Assembly: GCA_944320135.1 (NCBI GenBank)
Contig: CALUGI010000017.1
Coordinates: 1 to 64,000 of the forward strand
Direction of reading: 5' to 3'
Origin: an uncultured Phocaeicola sp.
GTDB taxonomy: Bacteria > Bacteroidota > Bacteroidia > Bacteroidales > Bacteroidaceae
Length of the DNA: 64,000 nt
A program made the translations under genes and the position numbers. Below are positions 35,577 to 44,737 of the stretch, in pieces (position 1 is the first letter of the stretch; every line of letters begins with the position of its first letter). The notes under the pieces are model-generated. The model saw nothing but the letters and a program-made list of their open reading frames with translations. It ran no database searches and had not been told where the DNA came from.

Positions 35577-36884
35577 TTGACGGACAAACATTTACATAAA
35601 GCAGTTGCTGTTTTGGCAAATATATGTCGCTTCTTTCTGGCGGCAGTCTTTTTGTTCTCTGGATTCATTAAGGCGAATGATCCGTGGGGCACAGTTTATA
35701 AAGTGCAGGATTATTTGAACGCATGGGGGATGTTCGGCTTGAGTGCTGGCACTTTCCCTAATTGGGCAGGGCTGGCGTTCGGCACCCTTGAGTTTTGCGT
35801 CGGGGTGTATTTGCTGTTCGGTATCCGTCGGTGGGCGACCTCCGTTTTGGTGCTTTTGTTTATGGCTGTCATGACTCCTTTGACTTTGTGGCTGGCTGTG
35901 GCCAATCCTGTTTCTGATTGTGGGTGCTTCGGTGATGCCGTGGTTCTGACGAACTGGGAAACGTTCTTCAAGAATGTCGTTTTGTTGGTCATGGTTGTGT
36001 GTCTTTTCAAGTGGAGAAGATTTGTGGTCAGGCTTGTAACGACAAAGGTTGACTGGTTGATATCGCTGTATAGCGTAATTTTTATATTGTTTTTCGCCAT
36101 TTTTTGTTACAGGCATTTGCCCGTGTTCGATTTTCGTCCTTATCATGTAGGAGCGGACATTCGTGAAGGAATGGAAGTACCGGAAGGGGAAAGTCCTTCT
36201 GTTTATGAAACTGTTTTTACGTATGAAAAGGATGGGAAGAAGAAGGATTTCACTTTGGACAATCTCCCGGATGACTCGCTCTGGACTTTTGTTGATTCAA
36301 GAACGGTGTTGAAAGAAAAAGGATATGAACCGGCCATACAGGACTTTTCGCTTGTGTCGCATGAAGACGGTACAGACCTGACGGATGAAGTATTGGCCGA
36401 CAGCCAATATGTATTCCTTTTGGTTGCTCCGTGGTTGGAGAAAGCAGACGACAGTTCGATGGATTTGATCAATGAAGTGTATGATTACAGTGTTGAATAC
36501 GGTTATCGCTTTCTATGTGTGACAGCTTCGTCTGATGAAGCGATTCTGACATGGCAGGAAAATACGGGTGCGGAATATTCGTTTGCTATAGCCGATGAGA
36601 CAGTGCTGAAAACAATGATTCGTTATAATCCGGGATTGATGCTTTTGAAGCATGGCGTTGTGTTGCAGAAATGGAGTGCCAACGATTTGCCGGATGAGTT
36701 TCAGCTAAACGCTCCGCTTGAACGTCTTCCTTTAGGACAGTTGAATGTCGCATCAATGGCGCGGAAAGTGTTTGGAGCAGTCGGGAGTTTCTTCGGACCT
36801 TTATTGCTTTTGACTTTAATTGATTTGATATGGATGTTTTTCCGTAAAAAGTATGAAAAGAAAAAGACAGTCGAACAGAAATAA
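35577..36884 (+). CDS. DoxX-like membrane protein with thioredoxin-like periplasmic domain
   Basis: A 435-residue inner-membrane protein. The N-terminal part (about 10-145) has four membrane helices of the DoxX/MauE type, with FLFSGFIKANDPWG and CGCFGD. A fifth helix lies near 165. A soluble domain (about 190-395) resembles a thioredoxin fold (YVFLLVAPWLEKADD, FLCVTASSDEA) but has no CxxC. A last helix lies near 400-422. From memory it matches the BT_3928 family, found beside tpiA in Bacteroides. No ATG lies upstream of the helices in this frame, so I take the TTG at 35577, which fits the promoter. It starts a run with tpiA, the SPOR gene and folE. Confidence 0.8.
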   Translation: MTDKHLHKAVAVLANICRFFLAAVFLFSGFIKANDPWGTVYKVQDYLNAWGMFGLSAGTFPNWAGLAFGTLEFCVGVYLLFGIRRWATSVLVLLFMAVMTPLTLWLAVANPVSDCGCFGDAVVLTNWETFFKNVVLLVMVVCLFKWRRFVVRLVTTKVDWLISLYSVIFILFFAIFCYRHLPVFDFRPYHVGADIREGMEVPEGESPSVYETVFTYEKDGKKKDFTLDNLPDDSLWTFVDSRTVLKEKGYEPAIQDFSLVSHEDGTDLTDEVLADSQYVFLLVAPWLEKADDSSMDLINEVYDYSVEYGYRFLCVTASSDEAILTWQENTGAEYSFAIADETVLKTMIRYNPGLMLLKHGVVLQKWSANDLPDEFQLNAPLERLPLGQLNVASMARKVFGAVGSFFGPLLLLTLIDLIWMFFRKKYEKKKTVEQK

Positions 36885-36914
36885 GAATACTAACCATTTT
36901 AAATTTTAAACAAA

Positions 36915-37670
36915 ATGAGAAAAAACATTGTGGCAGGCAACTGGAAAATGAACAAGAACCTGCAAGAAGGTATTGCTTTGGCGAAAGAACTGAACGAAGT
37001 GTTGGCCGCAGACAAACCGAACTGCGATGTGATTATCTGCACTCCGTTTATTCATTTGGCTTCCGTTACTCCGATTGTTGACAGCTCCATTATCGGTGTA
37101 GGCGCGGAAAACTGTGCAGATAAAGCGTCTGGAGCATATACCGGTGAGGTCTCTGCGGAAATGGTGGCTTCAACGGGTGCTCAGTATGTAATTTTGGGCC
37201 ATTCAGAGCGTCGCGCTTATTATCATGAAACGGTTGAAATCTTGGCAGAGAAAGTGAAACTGGCTTTGGCTAACGGGCTGAAACCGATTTTCTGTATCGG
37301 TGAAGTGCTGGAAGAACGTGAAGCTAACAGACAGAATGAAGTGGTAGAGGCACAGTTGGCTTCTGTATTCTCATTGTCTGCCGAAGATTTCAGCAAGATT
37401 GTTTTGGCATACGAACCGGTTTGGGCTATTGGAACAGGCAAGACTGCTACTCCGGAACAGGCTCAGGAAATCCATGCGCATATTCGTTCTTTGGTTGCAG
37501 CTAAATATGGCAACAAAGTGGCTGAAAACACTTCTATCCTTTATGGAGGAAGCTGCAAGCCGTCGAATGCGAAAGAATTGTTTGCTAAACCGGACGTGGA
37601 TGGCGGACTGATTGGAGGGGCGGCTTTGAAAGCTGCTGATTTCAAAGGAATCATCGATGCTTTTAAATGA
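36915..37670 (+). CDS. tpiA: Triosephosphate isomerase
   Basis: This glycolytic enzyme interconverts dihydroxyacetone phosphate and glyceraldehyde-3-phosphate. The 251-residue TIM barrel shows Lys11 in GNWKMNK, the electrophile His96 in LGHSERR, and the base Glu167 in YEPVWAIG with the mobile loop following. GGAALK near the end is the phosphate-binding segment. It lies 30 nt after the DoxX-like gene, so probably shares its promoter. A hairpin lies downstream before the SPOR gene. Confidence 0.97.
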   Translation: MRKNIVAGNWKMNKNLQEGIALAKELNEVLAADKPNCDVIICTPFIHLASVTPIVDSSIIGVGAENCADKASGAYTGEVSAEMVASTGAQYVILGHSERRAYYHETVEILAEKVKLALANGLKPIFCIGEVLEEREANRQNEVVEAQLASVFSLSAEDFSKIVLAYEPVWAIGTGKTATPEQAQEIHAHIRSLVAAKYGNKVAENTSILYGGSCKPSNAKELFAKPDVDGGLIGGAALKAADFKGIIDAFK

Positions 37671-37713
37671 TAATTAGTTCGGCAAGTTAGTTGAACGTTT
37701 ACAGTAACTTTTA

Positions 37714-37746
37714 TGCACAGAGGAGTGTTTTTGCTTCTCTGTGTTT
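37714..37746 (+). terminator. Hairpin after tpiA, possible attenuator
   Basis: CACAGAGGAG and CTTCTCTGTG (about 37716-37725 and 37734-37743) form a stem with one mismatched pair, followed by TTT. It overlaps an alternative GTG start at 37741 of the next frame, which supports the later ATG at 37768. The weak T run suggests partial rather than full termination. Confidence 0.5.
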
Positions 37747-37767
37747 AAACTTTTCAAAGCGGTCGCG

Positions 37768-38226
37768 ATGAAAAATCTTTTATCTGTTGTTTCCTTTTTA
37801 TTTTTTGCGGTAGGGACAAACGCTCAGAACAATATCATTGAGAGTTTGCAGAGCCGTCGTGCAGGTGAGGGAGTGGTAACTGTTCACCAGAGCGCTCGGA
37901 TATCGGGCATGATTGGAGAGCGTTATTCGTCTGCCGCTTCAGAACAACCGAAAGTGTTGAAGATGCGTGGCTTCCGGGTTCAGGTGTATGCAGGGAATAA
38001 TTCAAGACAGGCACGTTCTGAAGCGCATAATGTAGAATTGAAAGTGAAGGAAGAATTTCCCGACATGCCGGTATATACTTATTTTCAACCGCCGCGCTGG
38101 CTGTGTCGTGTAGGCGACTATAAGACGATGGAAGAAGCTCATTCGGCAATGCGCACACTGAAGGCTACGGGTATATTCAAGGAAGTGTCTATTGTGCGCG
38201 AACAAATAAATATACCTATAGAATGA
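37768..38226 (+). CDS. SPOR domain protein
   Basis: A 152-residue exported protein. The signal peptide (1 to about 19, GTNAQ) is followed by a linker and a C-terminal SPOR domain (about 75-148, from [14 protein letters not shown] to [10 protein letters not shown]). SPOR domains bind denuded glycan strands of peptidoglycan, often at division sites. The stop codon overlaps the folE start (ATGA), so the two are translationally coupled. The functional link to folE is unclear; the pairing seems to be conserved in Bacteroides from memory. Confidence 0.85.
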   Translation: MKNLLSVVSFLFFAVGTNAQNNIIESLQSRRAGEGVVTVHQSARISGMIGERYSSAASEQPKVLKMRGFRVQVYAGNNSRQARSEAHNVELKVKEEFPDMPVYTYFQPPRWLCRVGDYKTMEEAHSAMRTLKATGIFKEVSIVREQINIPIE

Positions 38227-38819
38227 TGATTGACAACAATTTGATGAATTGGCCGGAAGGCAAAATAGACAAGCTGAAAGCCCATTACACAGAAATCCTT
38301 TCTTTGTTGGGTGAAGACCCTGCCCGTGAGGGGTTGTTGAAAACTCCTGAAAGGGTGGCCAAAGCCATGCTTACATTGACGCGCGGATATGATATGGATC
38401 CGAGAGAAGTGTTGAATGCAGCGAAATTCAAGGAGCCGTACAGTCAAATGGTCATTGTGAAAGACATAGATTTTTTTTCAATGTGCGAGCATCACATGCT
38501 TCCGTTTTACGGAAAAGCCCATGTGGCTTATATTCCTAACGGATATATCACGGGGCTTAGCAAGATCGCCCGTGTGGTGGATATATTTTCTCATCGTTTG
38601 CAAGTGCAGGAGCGCATGACGTTGCAAATCAAGGAATGTATTCAGGAAACTTTAAATCCATTGGGCGTAATGGTGGTGGTGGAGGCCAAGCACATGTGTA
38701 TGCAGATGCGGGGAGTGGAGAAACAGAATTCAATTACAACAACATCTGATTTTACAGGCGCTTTCAATCAGGCGAAGACTCGTGAAGAGTTCATGAATCT
38801 TATTCGTGCAAAAAATTAA
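38223..38819 (+). CDS. folE: GTP cyclohydrolase I
   Basis: FolE turns GTP into dihydroneopterin triphosphate, the first step to tetrahydrofolate, and also feeds queuosine synthesis. The 198-residue protein has Cys88, His90 and His91 in MCEHHMLPF as zinc-site and catalytic residues, and a later Cys in KHMCMQMRG completes the zinc site. Tandem ATG codons at 38223 and 38226 make the exact start uncertain by one residue. It ends the tpiA-SPOR-folE run. Confidence 0.97.
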   Translation: MMIDNNLMNWPEGKIDKLKAHYTEILSLLGEDPAREGLLKTPERVAKAMLTLTRGYDMDPREVLNAAKFKEPYSQMVIVKDIDFFSMCEHHMLPFYGKAHVAYIPNGYITGLSKIARVVDIFSHRLQVQERMTLQIKECIQETLNPLGVMVVVEAKHMCMQMRGVEKQNSITTTSDFTGAFNQAKTREEFMNLIRAKN

Positions 38820-39138
38820 ATCTATAGCTTACTTAACTGTCATTAACTTCAACATGTCCGTTTTCAGCAGAAATCTTTGCCCGCATTTAGGTTGAAGAAG
38901 GGCTGAAAGCGGGCATCTTAGTATGAAAAACGCAGCGATAGTCTTATTTTTGGCTGTCATAGTGTCATTTCCTTTCCGTTTGGTTACATATCCCAATATT
39001 CGGACTTTTCTTTATCATTTATTAATATTAGATTTGTATTGATAAGAAAAGGCACTTCTTTTGGCGTAAAGGATATTCCCCGTGCCTTTATTGTAAATTT
39101 GCGTATAGGGGAGTGGCGCGATTAAAATGGTTTCAGTT
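38820..39138. other. 319-nt gap before a lipoprotein gene
   Basis: TGCCCGC (38878-38884) and GCGGGCA (38909-38915) can pair around a 24-nt loop, possibly ending the folE transcript, though there is no T run. A perfect -7 box TAAATTTG lies at 39094-39101, about 38 nt before the lipoprotein start. I see no gene. Confidence 0.55.
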
Positions 39139-40194
39139 ATGAAAAGCATTGACAAATTCTGGATGTGTGTGTTGGGATTATGTTCGTTAGTCTTGTTTTC
39201 ATGTAGCAGTGACGATGATGATGCGGGCGGAAGCGGACTTCAAAACAACTTCTTTAATGTGGAAAACGGGGAGTATGTAGACGGAGAATTGCCTGTGGGT
39301 ACGGATGACATGATGTTGCAGTCGTCTTCTTTTGACGCTTCGGCACTTCCCGGTGGAAGTTCGTTCCTCACTTTGCGTTCCAATGAAGAATTGAGCGAGG
39401 TGAATCTGTCTGTGAAAGGACAAGCCGGTTATATTAGAGTTCCTTTGTCTGATCCTGATGTGGTCAGTGCGGAGGTGAGGTCAACCTCTTTGTATGAGTA
39501 CACGGTGCTTGTGCTGATCAGCCAGAACTTGGAGGGGAATTTTACGATTGAGTTCACTACTGTAAATAAGGATGGAGAAGTGTCTTCAAAGGTAACGAAG
39601 GAAGTCAGTTATGTGGAAGCCGGAACCGGTTCGCTGCAAGTGAACCTGCGTTTCAGCAATGAGAAAGACATAGATCTTTATGTTGTGGAGCCGAACGGCA
39701 ATGTGATTTGTTACGACAGTCCTTTCCCTTATTATTCTGAAGAATATCAAGCACTTGTTGATTGGGACGAGTATGATGGAGAAGAACCTGCATGGGGGAC
39801 AATCGGACTTGACGTGGACTCTAACGCCGGATGTGAAATTGACGGCATTAACAGTGAGAATATATTCTTCGACGAGTCTTGCCTGCAAAAAGGCACTTAC
39901 CAAGTTTGGGTGAACATGTATTCGAATTGCAATCCGAGCATTCCTACCGGCTATGTGGTGCTGGCCAACTATAAAGGCAACATGATAGTCAATAATCTTC
40001 CAAACGGCAATCCTGCAAGCGGAGAGTTCCCGATAAATACTCCTGACAATCCGATAGGTGATGAACTGACAGGGGCTACTAAGGTTATGGAGTTCACTAT
40101 CAATGAAGGACGTGAGCCGGGACGTTCGCGCGCTTCTATGCCTGCTCCTAAGGCTTTGGGAAAAGGATTCGTAAACCAGCTTACGAGGCATTGA
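39139..40194 (+). CDS. Lipoprotein with DUF2135-like domain
   Basis: A 351-residue lipoprotein of unknown role. Lipid Cys22 in LFSC is followed by SSDDDD, a surface-export type signal. Residues about 45-165 look beta-rich. Residues about 170-310 resemble DUF2135: VNLRFSNEKDIDLYVVEPNG, then a conserved SNAGCEIDG and a KGTYQVWVN segment. The tail (about 325-351) is Arg- and Pro-rich. The upstream ATG at 39127 would lengthen the signal peptide by four residues. Its 3' end overlaps the convergent dnaG by 14 bp. Confidence 0.75.
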   Translation: MKSIDKFWMCVLGLCSLVLFSCSSDDDDAGGSGLQNNFFNVENGEYVDGELPVGTDDMMLQSSSFDASALPGGSSFLTLRSNEELSEVNLSVKGQAGYIRVPLSDPDVVSAEVRSTSLYEYTVLVLISQNLEGNFTIEFTTVNKDGEVSSKVTKEVSYVEAGTGSLQVNLRFSNEKDIDLYVVEPNGNVICYDSPFPYYSEEYQALVDWDEYDGEEPAWGTIGLDVDSNAGCEIDGINSENIFFDESCLQKGTYQVWVNMYSNCNPSIPTGYVVLANYKGNMIVNNLPNGNPASGEFPINTPDNPIGDELTGATKVMEFTINEGREPGRSRASMPAPKALGKGFVNQLTRH

Positions 40195-42262
40195 CCACCC
40201 GGTCTCCGGCTTTTCTCGCCATTGCACTCTGCGTTTCCTGCAGCTCCTTGTAGCGTTGCATGATGAGGGTGTATTGCTGAGGGTCGTTGATGATTTCCGG
40301 GTTTGTCAGCGTGCGGAGGGTCTGTTTCATTTCTTCTTCCACGATTGACAGTTTGAAATCGATTACCAGACGGGGAATGAGTTCGTAGAGCCGTTCCTCG
40401 TCTGGTATTATTTTTTGCCCTTTTGAATGGTATTTGCTCAGCTGGTAGCGGTCGCTGGCCAAGTTTGCCGCCAATCGGCTGACCGACGGGTCGGGATGGT
40501 TGATGAAGTGATGCTCGGCGATGAAGCCGTTGTCGTGCAAATGTTCCTCTGCTTCTTTGAGAATCAGCCGGTGGAGAGGGGCATGAAACTGCAAGTCGTC
40601 TTCTTTCAAACTGCGGGCAACGTATTCGGTGACAGTCAGCGGAGCTTCTTCTCCGTTTTCGCTTTCTATATAGCACATCACTTTTTCTCCGTAACGAATC
40701 AGCATACGAACCAAATCTTCTTCTTTTGCATAGAATACTTTCTTTTCGTTTCCTTCAGCCGGAATGAGCGTGGCGTATATGTCGGAAGGAATGTCTTCCG
40801 TTGCCGCAGATTCTGAAGGCGGATTCCCTCTCTCTGGCACAGGAGGCAAAGGAATGTTGGCAGTGTCGGGCGTTTGCGGCGGCATGGAGGCGGATGCGGC
40901 CCGTTGCTCCCGTTGCTTTTTCCTTTCTTCTTCCTTGAACTTGTTTTCTTTCGCTTGCCCTATCAGTTTGGCTGTGGCTGCCACCAGCACCTTTTCTTCC
41001 ATCTGGAGCAGTTGGCTGCATTCGCGGATATACACAGAGCGCACGATTGAGTCGGGAATCACCGAAATGCTCTTTACTATTCCGGAGATGAGTTCCGCCC
41101 GTTTGATGGGGTCTTTTCCTGCTTCTTCCATCAACAGGTTGGTCTTGAAACGGATAAAGTCCACTTCGTGTCCGTTTATGTAAGCCTGATATTCCGTGGC
41201 GTTGTGCTTGCGTGCGAAACTGTCCGGGTCATCTCCGTCAGGAAGCAGGCAAACCTTTACGTTTATGCCTTCTTCAAGCAGCATGTCAATGCCTCGGATA
41301 CTGGCCTTGATTCCTGCTCCGTCGCCGTCGTAGAGCACGGTGATGTTGTTCGTAAAACGGTGTATGAGGCGGATTTGCTCGGAGGTCAGCGCCGTTCCCG
41401 AAGAGGCCACTACGTTCTCAATGCCGCTTTGGTGCATAGAAATCACATCGGTATATCCCTCTACCAAGAAGCAGCGGTCTTGGCGGACGATGGATTGCTT
41501 GGCGAAGAAGATGCCGTAAAGTTCCCGGCTCTTGTGGTAGATTTCCGATTCAGGCGAGTTGACATACTTCATCTGTACGTTTTTGGTGGCAGCGCTCAGC
41601 ACGCGGCCTCCGAAAGCCACAACCTTGCCCGAAAGCGTATGCACGGGGAAGATGACACGCCCCCAGAACCGGTCGTGCAACGAGCCGTTGTCTTTCTTGT
41701 AGCAAAGTCCGGTTTTAACGAGAAACTCCTCCTGATAGCCTTTCTGGAGTGCGGTTTGCGCAAGTCCGTCGGGCGAATCTGTGCTGTATCCCAATTGGAA
41801 TTTCTTGATGATGTCGTCGCGAAATCCTCTGCCGCGCAGGTAGGTCATTCCGATGCGCTGTCCGTCGATATGGTTGTACAGGATGTCTTGGAAGTAGTCG
41901 CATGCAAACTGGTTGACTACGAACAGGCTTTCGCGCAGGTTGTGCGCCTGCTTTTCTTCTTCGGTCAGCTCCCGTTCCTTTATTTCGATGTTGTATTTCT
42001 TTGCCAGCCATTTGAGCGCTTCATAGTACGAAAGCTGCTCGTGCTCCATGATGAAATGCACTACGTTGCCTCCCTTTCCGCAGCTGAAGCATTTGCATAC
42101 TCCCTTGCTTGGCGAGACGCTGAACGAAGGGGTCTTTTCGTTGTGGAAAGGGCAGAGACCGATGTAGTTCACTCCCCGCCTGCGAAGCGTGACAAACTCA
42201 GACACCACGTCGACAATCTGCGCGGCATCCATAATGCGGTCTATTGTAGCTTGGTCTATCAT
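40181..42262 (-). CDS. dnaG: DNA primase
   Basis: DnaG makes RNA primers at the replication fork. The 693-residue protein has an N-terminal CHC2 zinc finger (Cys37, His40, Cys58, Cys61). A TOPRIM catalytic core carries Glu268 in LVEGYTD and Asp312/Asp314 in YDGDGAG. A C-terminal helicase-interaction region starts near 530. A low-complexity basic and proline-rich linker runs at about 445-500. The in-frame ATG at 42295 lies upstream of the predicted transcription start set by the reverse -7 box, so I start at 42262. Confidence 0.96.
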   Translation of the reverse strand: MIDQATIDRIMDAAQIVDVVSEFVTLRRRGVNYIGLCPFHNEKTPSFSVSPSKGVCKCFSCGKGGNVVHFIMEHEQLSYYEALKWLAKKYNIEIKERELTEEEKQAHNLRESLFVVNQFACDYFQDILYNHIDGQRIGMTYLRGRGFRDDIIKKFQLGYSTDSPDGLAQTALQKGYQEEFLVKTGLCYKKDNGSLHDRFWGRVIFPVHTLSGKVVAFGGRVLSAATKNVQMKYVNSPESEIYHKSRELYGIFFAKQSIVRQDRCFLVEGYTDVISMHQSGIENVVASSGTALTSEQIRLIHRFTNNITVLYDGDGAGIKASIRGIDMLLEEGINVKVCLLPDGDDPDSFARKHNATEYQAYINGHEVDFIRFKTNLLMEEAGKDPIKRAELISGIVKSISVIPDSIVRSVYIRECSQLLQMEEKVLVAATAKLIGQAKENKFKEEERKKQREQRAASASMPPQTPDTANIPLPPVPERGNPPSESAATEDIPSDIYATLIPAEGNEKKVFYAKEEDLVRMLIRYGEKVMCYIESENGEEAPLTVTEYVARSLKEDDLQFHAPLHRLILKEAEEHLHDNGFIAEHHFINHPDPSVSRLAANLASDRYQLSKYHSKGQKIIPDEERLYELIPRLVIDFKLSIVEEEMKQTLRTLTNPEIINDPQQYTLIMQRYKELQETQSAMARKAGDRVVNAS

Positions 42263-42292
42263 GTCAGAACGAAACGTTTTATGTTCGGTGTG

Positions 42293-42300
42293 CAAAGTTA
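42293..42300 (-). promoter_or_regulatory. -7 box of dnaG
   Basis: The reverse strand reads TAACTTTG, a perfect match, with a predicted start near 42288 and a leader of about 26 nt. A TTG (42317-42315) lies 14 nt upstream, closer than usual for a -33 box. Confidence 0.6.
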
Positions 42301-42443
42301 GGCAATTCGGCTTTCAATTGATAGTTAATCAATGAAAAAATGCGTCGGAAGGCAGTGCCGGTTAAACTCGTTTCCTTGCTTGAAGGGCGGAATGGGGAAA
42401 ATGTTATTAATGTTCATTATTGGCTGTTAACTAAAAAAGAATG

Positions 42444-42451
42444 TATTTTTG
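42444..42451 (+). promoter_or_regulatory. -7 box of the porin gene
   Basis: TATTTTTG is a perfect match; TTG at 42419-42421 lies 22 nt upstream, slightly far for a -33 box. The predicted start is near 42457, about 30 nt before the GTG start. Confidence 0.55.
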
Positions 42452-42486
42452 CCCGCTGAACGAATACTGACTTTTTATATACTTAA

Positions 42487-43539
42487 GTGGAAAAACTGAC
42501 AACTTTATTGTGCTGTCTGCTGCTGGCAGGGCATCTTTGCGCGCAACCGCGCGTTTCGTGGGGGATTACCGCAATGACGGAAGGAGACTGGAACATGACC
42601 GACGGGCAGACGGCGTGGGTGAATTATCTTGAAGCGGGCGTGAATGTCGGCTTGTGGAAAGGCGCGCAGTTGGAGGCGGCGGCAATCGCTACCTACGCGG
42701 CGGGCGGCGCCGTGGAGGGCAGCCAGCTCGGAGTGTCGAACATTTATGCTGACGCCAACAAACCGTTCCGGCTGATACAGGCTTCCGTAGGGCAGCGGAT
42801 TGCTGACAAGGCATATTGTGCGGCAGGGCTGCGCAACATCGATGTCGATTATTTTACGAGCCATTCAACAGCTTTCTTTACCGGCCCGGCCAATGCGAAC
42901 TTCCCTATCATTTCAAACAATTATCCGGCGGCCACCTTCCCGATGTCGGCCTTGGGCGTGCATGTCGAGCTTTATCCTCTCAAAGGCATTACGCTGAAAG
43001 CGAGCGTCTATAACGGGGTGGCTTATGAAACGCTCGACCGGCAGTTCCGTTTCGTGCCTTCGAGCGACGGGGTGTTTTCGATAGGAAGCGTGTCTTACGA
43101 CCGCGAAGCGGGCGGAGAGCATCCGGCGCACTATACGTTGGGATACGTGTGCGGGAAAGTGCCGGACGGAGGCGAGACGCTTGTTCGGAAAACCGGGTTC
43201 TGGGGCTTGGTGGAACAGCCTTTCTTGCAGTGGAGCGATACCCAATGGTGCCTGTTGCTTCAAGGAGCCGCGATGTCGCGCCATACGTCGGGCACGCACG
43301 GATATTGGGGAGCGGGGATTACGGTAGACGGCATCTCCCGCCGGAAAATGACGGCCGGAATAGCGTTCAACCGTATGCACGACCATGCGGAGGGTAACGA
43401 ATTGGACATAGAGCTGACATGGGCGGTGCCGCTGACGGAACGCTTTTCCTTGCAGCCCGCGCTCCATTTCATGCGCAGCGGCCATCGCGAGACGGTGGTC
43501 GGACTGCTGAGGGCAAGCCTGTCGCTGGGGAATATGTGA
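42487..43539 (+). CDS. OprB-like carbohydrate-selective porin
   Basis: A 350-residue outer-membrane beta-barrel candidate. The signal peptide (about 1-19, GHLCAQ) is followed by alternating amphipathic strands with many aromatic residues and short turns. The GVSNIYAD and LGVHVELYPLKGITLKASVYNG segments recall OprB-type porins, and the C-terminal strand is LLRASLSLGNM. No ATG is suitable: the frame starts GTG at 42487 directly before a good signal peptide, consistent with the -7 box. Substrate unknown; no sugar-catabolism genes are adjacent. Confidence 0.7.
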   Translation: MEKLTTLLCCLLLAGHLCAQPRVSWGITAMTEGDWNMTDGQTAWVNYLEAGVNVGLWKGAQLEAAAIATYAAGGAVEGSQLGVSNIYADANKPFRLIQASVGQRIADKAYCAAGLRNIDVDYFTSHSTAFFTGPANANFPIISNNYPAATFPMSALGVHVELYPLKGITLKASVYNGVAYETLDRQFRFVPSSDGVFSIGSVSYDREAGGEHPAHYTLGYVCGKVPDGGETLVRKTGFWGLVEQPFLQWSDTQWCLLLQGAAMSRHTSGTHGYWGAGITVDGISRRKMTAGIAFNRMHDHAEGNELDIELTWAVPLTERFSLQPALHFMRSGHRETVVGLLRASLSLGNM

Positions 43540-43543
43540 GAAA

Positions 43544-43634
43544 ACGCCGCCGCGTTCATGCCGAATCGCCGCGCCGTTCCGATGGAAGCTGCGGCGCGTT
43601 TCGGGCGGAACGCGGCGGCGTTTTCCGAGGGATG
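43544..43634. repeat. 22-bp-period array, site 8 (clearest example)
   Basis: Four units begin at 43544, 43566, 43588 and 43610, exactly 22 bp apart. Cores: CGCCGCCGCGTT, CGCCGCGCCGTT, CTGCGGCGCGTTT, CGCGGCGGCGTTT. The first and last cores are near reverse complements and can pair into a long hairpin. It fills the gap between the porin stop and the convergent lipoprotein stop. Confidence 0.85.
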
Positions 43635-44621
43635 TCACAGCGGGATGTTGATGACGGTTCCGCCGTCGTTCCCCGCGCTTCTGCTCTCCGAAGCGTCGCC
43701 CGCGTCGTTGGCGGATGTTGCGGCTGCCCCCATATTGATGGTGACGGTGTTTACGAAGCCTCGGTTGAACCTTACTTCATAGCTCCCCAGCGTAGTGTAA
43801 TTTTCTCCCTTTATCCATGTGAGGTCTATCCAGTAGTTGTCGTAATCGTGGAGGTATGCGTATTCAAAGTTCTCGTAGTTGAAAGCATCCCATACGTCGT
43901 TCCTGTCAGGATATACCCACGTGAATATGCCATTGTTTAGGCTTATTGCCAATTCCCCTTCCGTCAGTCCGTTGACGATGTAGCGGAAAGCCGACGTCAT
44001 GTACTTGGTTTCTATAGTTACTGCTCCGTTTTTTTCCGGTATGTAGCCTTCCAATCTGCCGTAGTCGCGGTCTATGTTGATTCCCATCGACTGTTCTTCC
44101 CAAGAGCCGTCCTCGGCAGGAATAGTTGTCCTCCCCAAAGAGAGCCCATCAAGCCGTTCGGAGGTCGAGTAGGTGAAGCCGTTTGTCAGAAACGTGTTGA
44201 ATGGCCACAAATAATGGTTGTTGTAATCTTTGTTGCAGTAGAGCAAATTTTGTCCGTTCCAGACGATTGTAACTTCAAACGCATATTTGTATCTGTCATA
44301 CAGCTTGATTGCTGCAAGTTCTATGTCATCAAACAGCCCGAAGGCATACGGCCTGTAGTTGTCTTCCGTGACGTGCGACGAATATACCTGTATTCCGAGA
44401 AGGTACGGTCGCTCGGTTTCTTCCGTTCTTGAGAGCGGGCTGTGCGTCACTTCGAGCGTGTCTTTCGCGCAGGCCAGCATGACGGTGTATTCTTTCGGTC
44501 TCTCCGTGGCGGGCATTTCCTCGTCGTTGCTGCATGACGCGAGCCATGCGGTGCAGCACGCCGCGATGGTCAGCGCCGCTTTCGGCAGGATTTTGCCGAT
44601 AAGTTCTGTTGTTCTTTTCAT
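43635..44621 (-). CDS. Lipoprotein, paralogue 1 of a tandem pair
   Basis: A 328-residue lipoprotein I do not recognise. Lipid Cys30 lies in WLASC, followed by SNDEE. The mature protein looks all-beta. It shares a clear frame with the upstream neighbour: SPLSRTEE / SPLSKASG, YAFGLFDD / YAYGLFDD, VNGLTEGELAISL / ANGLTEGRIEIYL, IDLTWIKG / VSLTWIKD, and a final FVNTVTINM / MMNTATFNV. The overall plan, a lipoprotein with two Ig-like halves, recalls fimbrillin-associated proteins of Bacteroidales, but no family-specific motif is visible. It follows its paralogue by 116 nt, probably in one transcript. Confidence 0.7.
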   Translation of the reverse strand: MKRTTELIGKILPKAALTIAACCTAWLASCSNDEEMPATERPKEYTVMLACAKDTLEVTHSPLSRTEETERPYLLGIQVYSSHVTEDNYRPYAFGLFDDIELAAIKLYDRYKYAFEVTIVWNGQNLLYCNKDYNNHYLWPFNTFLTNGFTYSTSERLDGLSLGRTTIPAEDGSWEEQSMGINIDRDYGRLEGYIPEKNGAVTIETKYMTSAFRYIVNGLTEGELAISLNNGIFTWVYPDRNDVWDAFNYENFEYAYLHDYDNYWIDLTWIKGENYTTLGSYEVRFNRGFVNTVTINMGAAATSANDAGDASESRSAGNDGGTVINIPL

Positions 44622-44653
44622 TCTGAGGATGTGTTTTTAAGGATTTCGTAACA

Positions 44654-44737
44654 ACGTCCCGCGTTCCGTGCCGGACGCTTCAGGGCTTTGGGCGGAACAG
44701 CGGGACGTTTCTCTAAGAAATGTGTCGGAATGCGGGG
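44654..44737. repeat. 22-bp-period array, site 9
   Basis: Units begin at 44654, 44675, 44697 and 44720 (spacings 21, 22, 23). AACGTCCCGC (44653-44662) and GCGGGACGTT (44700-44709) are exact reverse complements, so the array can form a long stem. It lies between the two paralogous lipoprotein genes. Confidence 0.75.

Noticed and set aside
41168..42301. A 377-codon plus-strand open frame opposite dnaG
   Set aside because: dnaG on the reverse strand carries the zinc finger and TOPRIM motifs; the opposite frame shows no recognisable protein and covers the dnaG promoter.
43544..43634. CRISPR array
   Set aside because: The period is only 22 bp with no constant repeat and unique spacer pattern, units diverge throughout, and no cas gene is present.
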